The position numbers and the translations under genes were made by a program. A stretch of DNA of 19,903 nucleotides from an uncultured Bacilli bacterium (GTDB lineage: Bacteria; Bacillota_I; Bacilli_A; RF39; UBA660), in the NCBI GenBank assembly GCA_934101605.1, contig CAKORS010000015.1, forward strand, positions 1 to 19,903, written 5' to 3'. Below the pieces are notes generated by a model, which made no database searches, was not told where the DNA came from, and saw only the letters and a list, made by a program, of their open reading frames with translations. Shown here piece by piece: positions 19,810-19,903 of the stretch (its first letter is position 1; each line of letters starts with the position of its first letter).

Positions 19810-19903
19810 TTTCTAACTCCTTCCTGGAAACTTGAGAATATGCTATTTCTTGGTAGACTTTACAAGTTTTTAATAGTTGTTTATGCGTTCCTACCCCTAC
19901 TAG
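19802..19903 (-). CDS. C-terminal end of a second ABC half-transporter, cut by window edge
   Basis: The last 33 codons of a gene entering from the right edge read LVGVGTHKQLLKTCKVYQEI and then AYSQVSRKELENE, ending at TAG 19802-19804. This is the standard ABC exporter C-terminus (GxGTHxxLLxxCxxYxxIxxSQ). It overlaps the start of the downstream half-transporter by eight bases, indicating a translationally coupled heterodimer. Everything upstream, including the ATPase motifs, lies outside. Confidence 0.85.
   Translation of the reverse strand, partial: LVGVGTHKQLLKTCKVYQEIAYSQVSRKELENE

Overview
This is a very AT-rich stretch from a low-GC, Gram-positive, endospore-forming bacterium. Spore-formation genes (a SpoIVFA/SpoIVFB pair, a SpoIIB-like protein and two CotY/CotZ-type coat proteins) sit among core cell-wall genes, in an order close to that of Bacillus subtilis. 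Shine-Dalgarno sites are of the Firmicutes kind (AAGGAG and GGTGAT). TGA is used as a stop (ends of the spoIIB-like gene and murB) and TGG for Trp, so this is not the mycoplasma code. My inference is an uncultured Bacilli/Erysipelotrichia-like gut lineage; the species cannot be named from the sequence.

Layout. At 1-1053 (minus) are rpsO and the 5' part of pnp. At 1188-4411 (minus) are a large membrane receptor-like protein with cadherin-like domains and a membrane-anchored GHL10-type glycoside-hydrolase-like protein. At 4412-8198 (minus) the order is spoIIB-like, radC, mreC, mreD, spoIVFA, spoIVFB. This follows the B. subtilis spoIIB-maf-radC-mreBCD-minCD-spoIVFA-spoIVFB cluster, with maf, mreB and minCD missing from this place. 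At 8278-10627 (minus) are a surface protein with a sorting-like signal, an orphan membrane histidine kinase preceded by a Spo0A-box match, and a membrane-tethered PTS EIIB-like protein that has lost its phospho-cysteine. At 10771-11608 (plus) is the coat pair, behind a sigma-K-like promoter. It converges on a small unknown gene (11635-11943) that has a sigma-E-like promoter. At 12006-14243 are a RodA/FtsW-type protein (plus) and, converging on it, a ComEC-like metallo-beta-lactamase-fold protein with DUF3006. The 14253-14741 interval holds tRNA-Arg(ACG), several hairpins and probable decayed coding remnants. At 14742-17400 (minus) is murG-murB-ftsQ(divIB), again as in B. subtilis. At 17482-19903 (minus) are the two halves of a probable heterodimeric ABC exporter.

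How the genes fit together. MurG, MurB, DivIB, RodA and MreCD build and shape peptidoglycan. SpoIIB, SpoIVFA/FB, the coat proteins and perhaps the kinase belong to sporulation. Genes are tightly packed: several stop codons lie inside the next gene's ribosome-binding site, and terminator stems extend into coding ends. The points most worth a second look are possible AUA start codons on two sporulation-linked genes, the histidine kinase with a 0A-box match at its promoter, the degenerate EIIB protein, the receptor-like protein with repeated cytoplasmic tyrosine motifs and a zinc ribbon, and a stop-codon-sharing terminator that encodes the end of two proteins.
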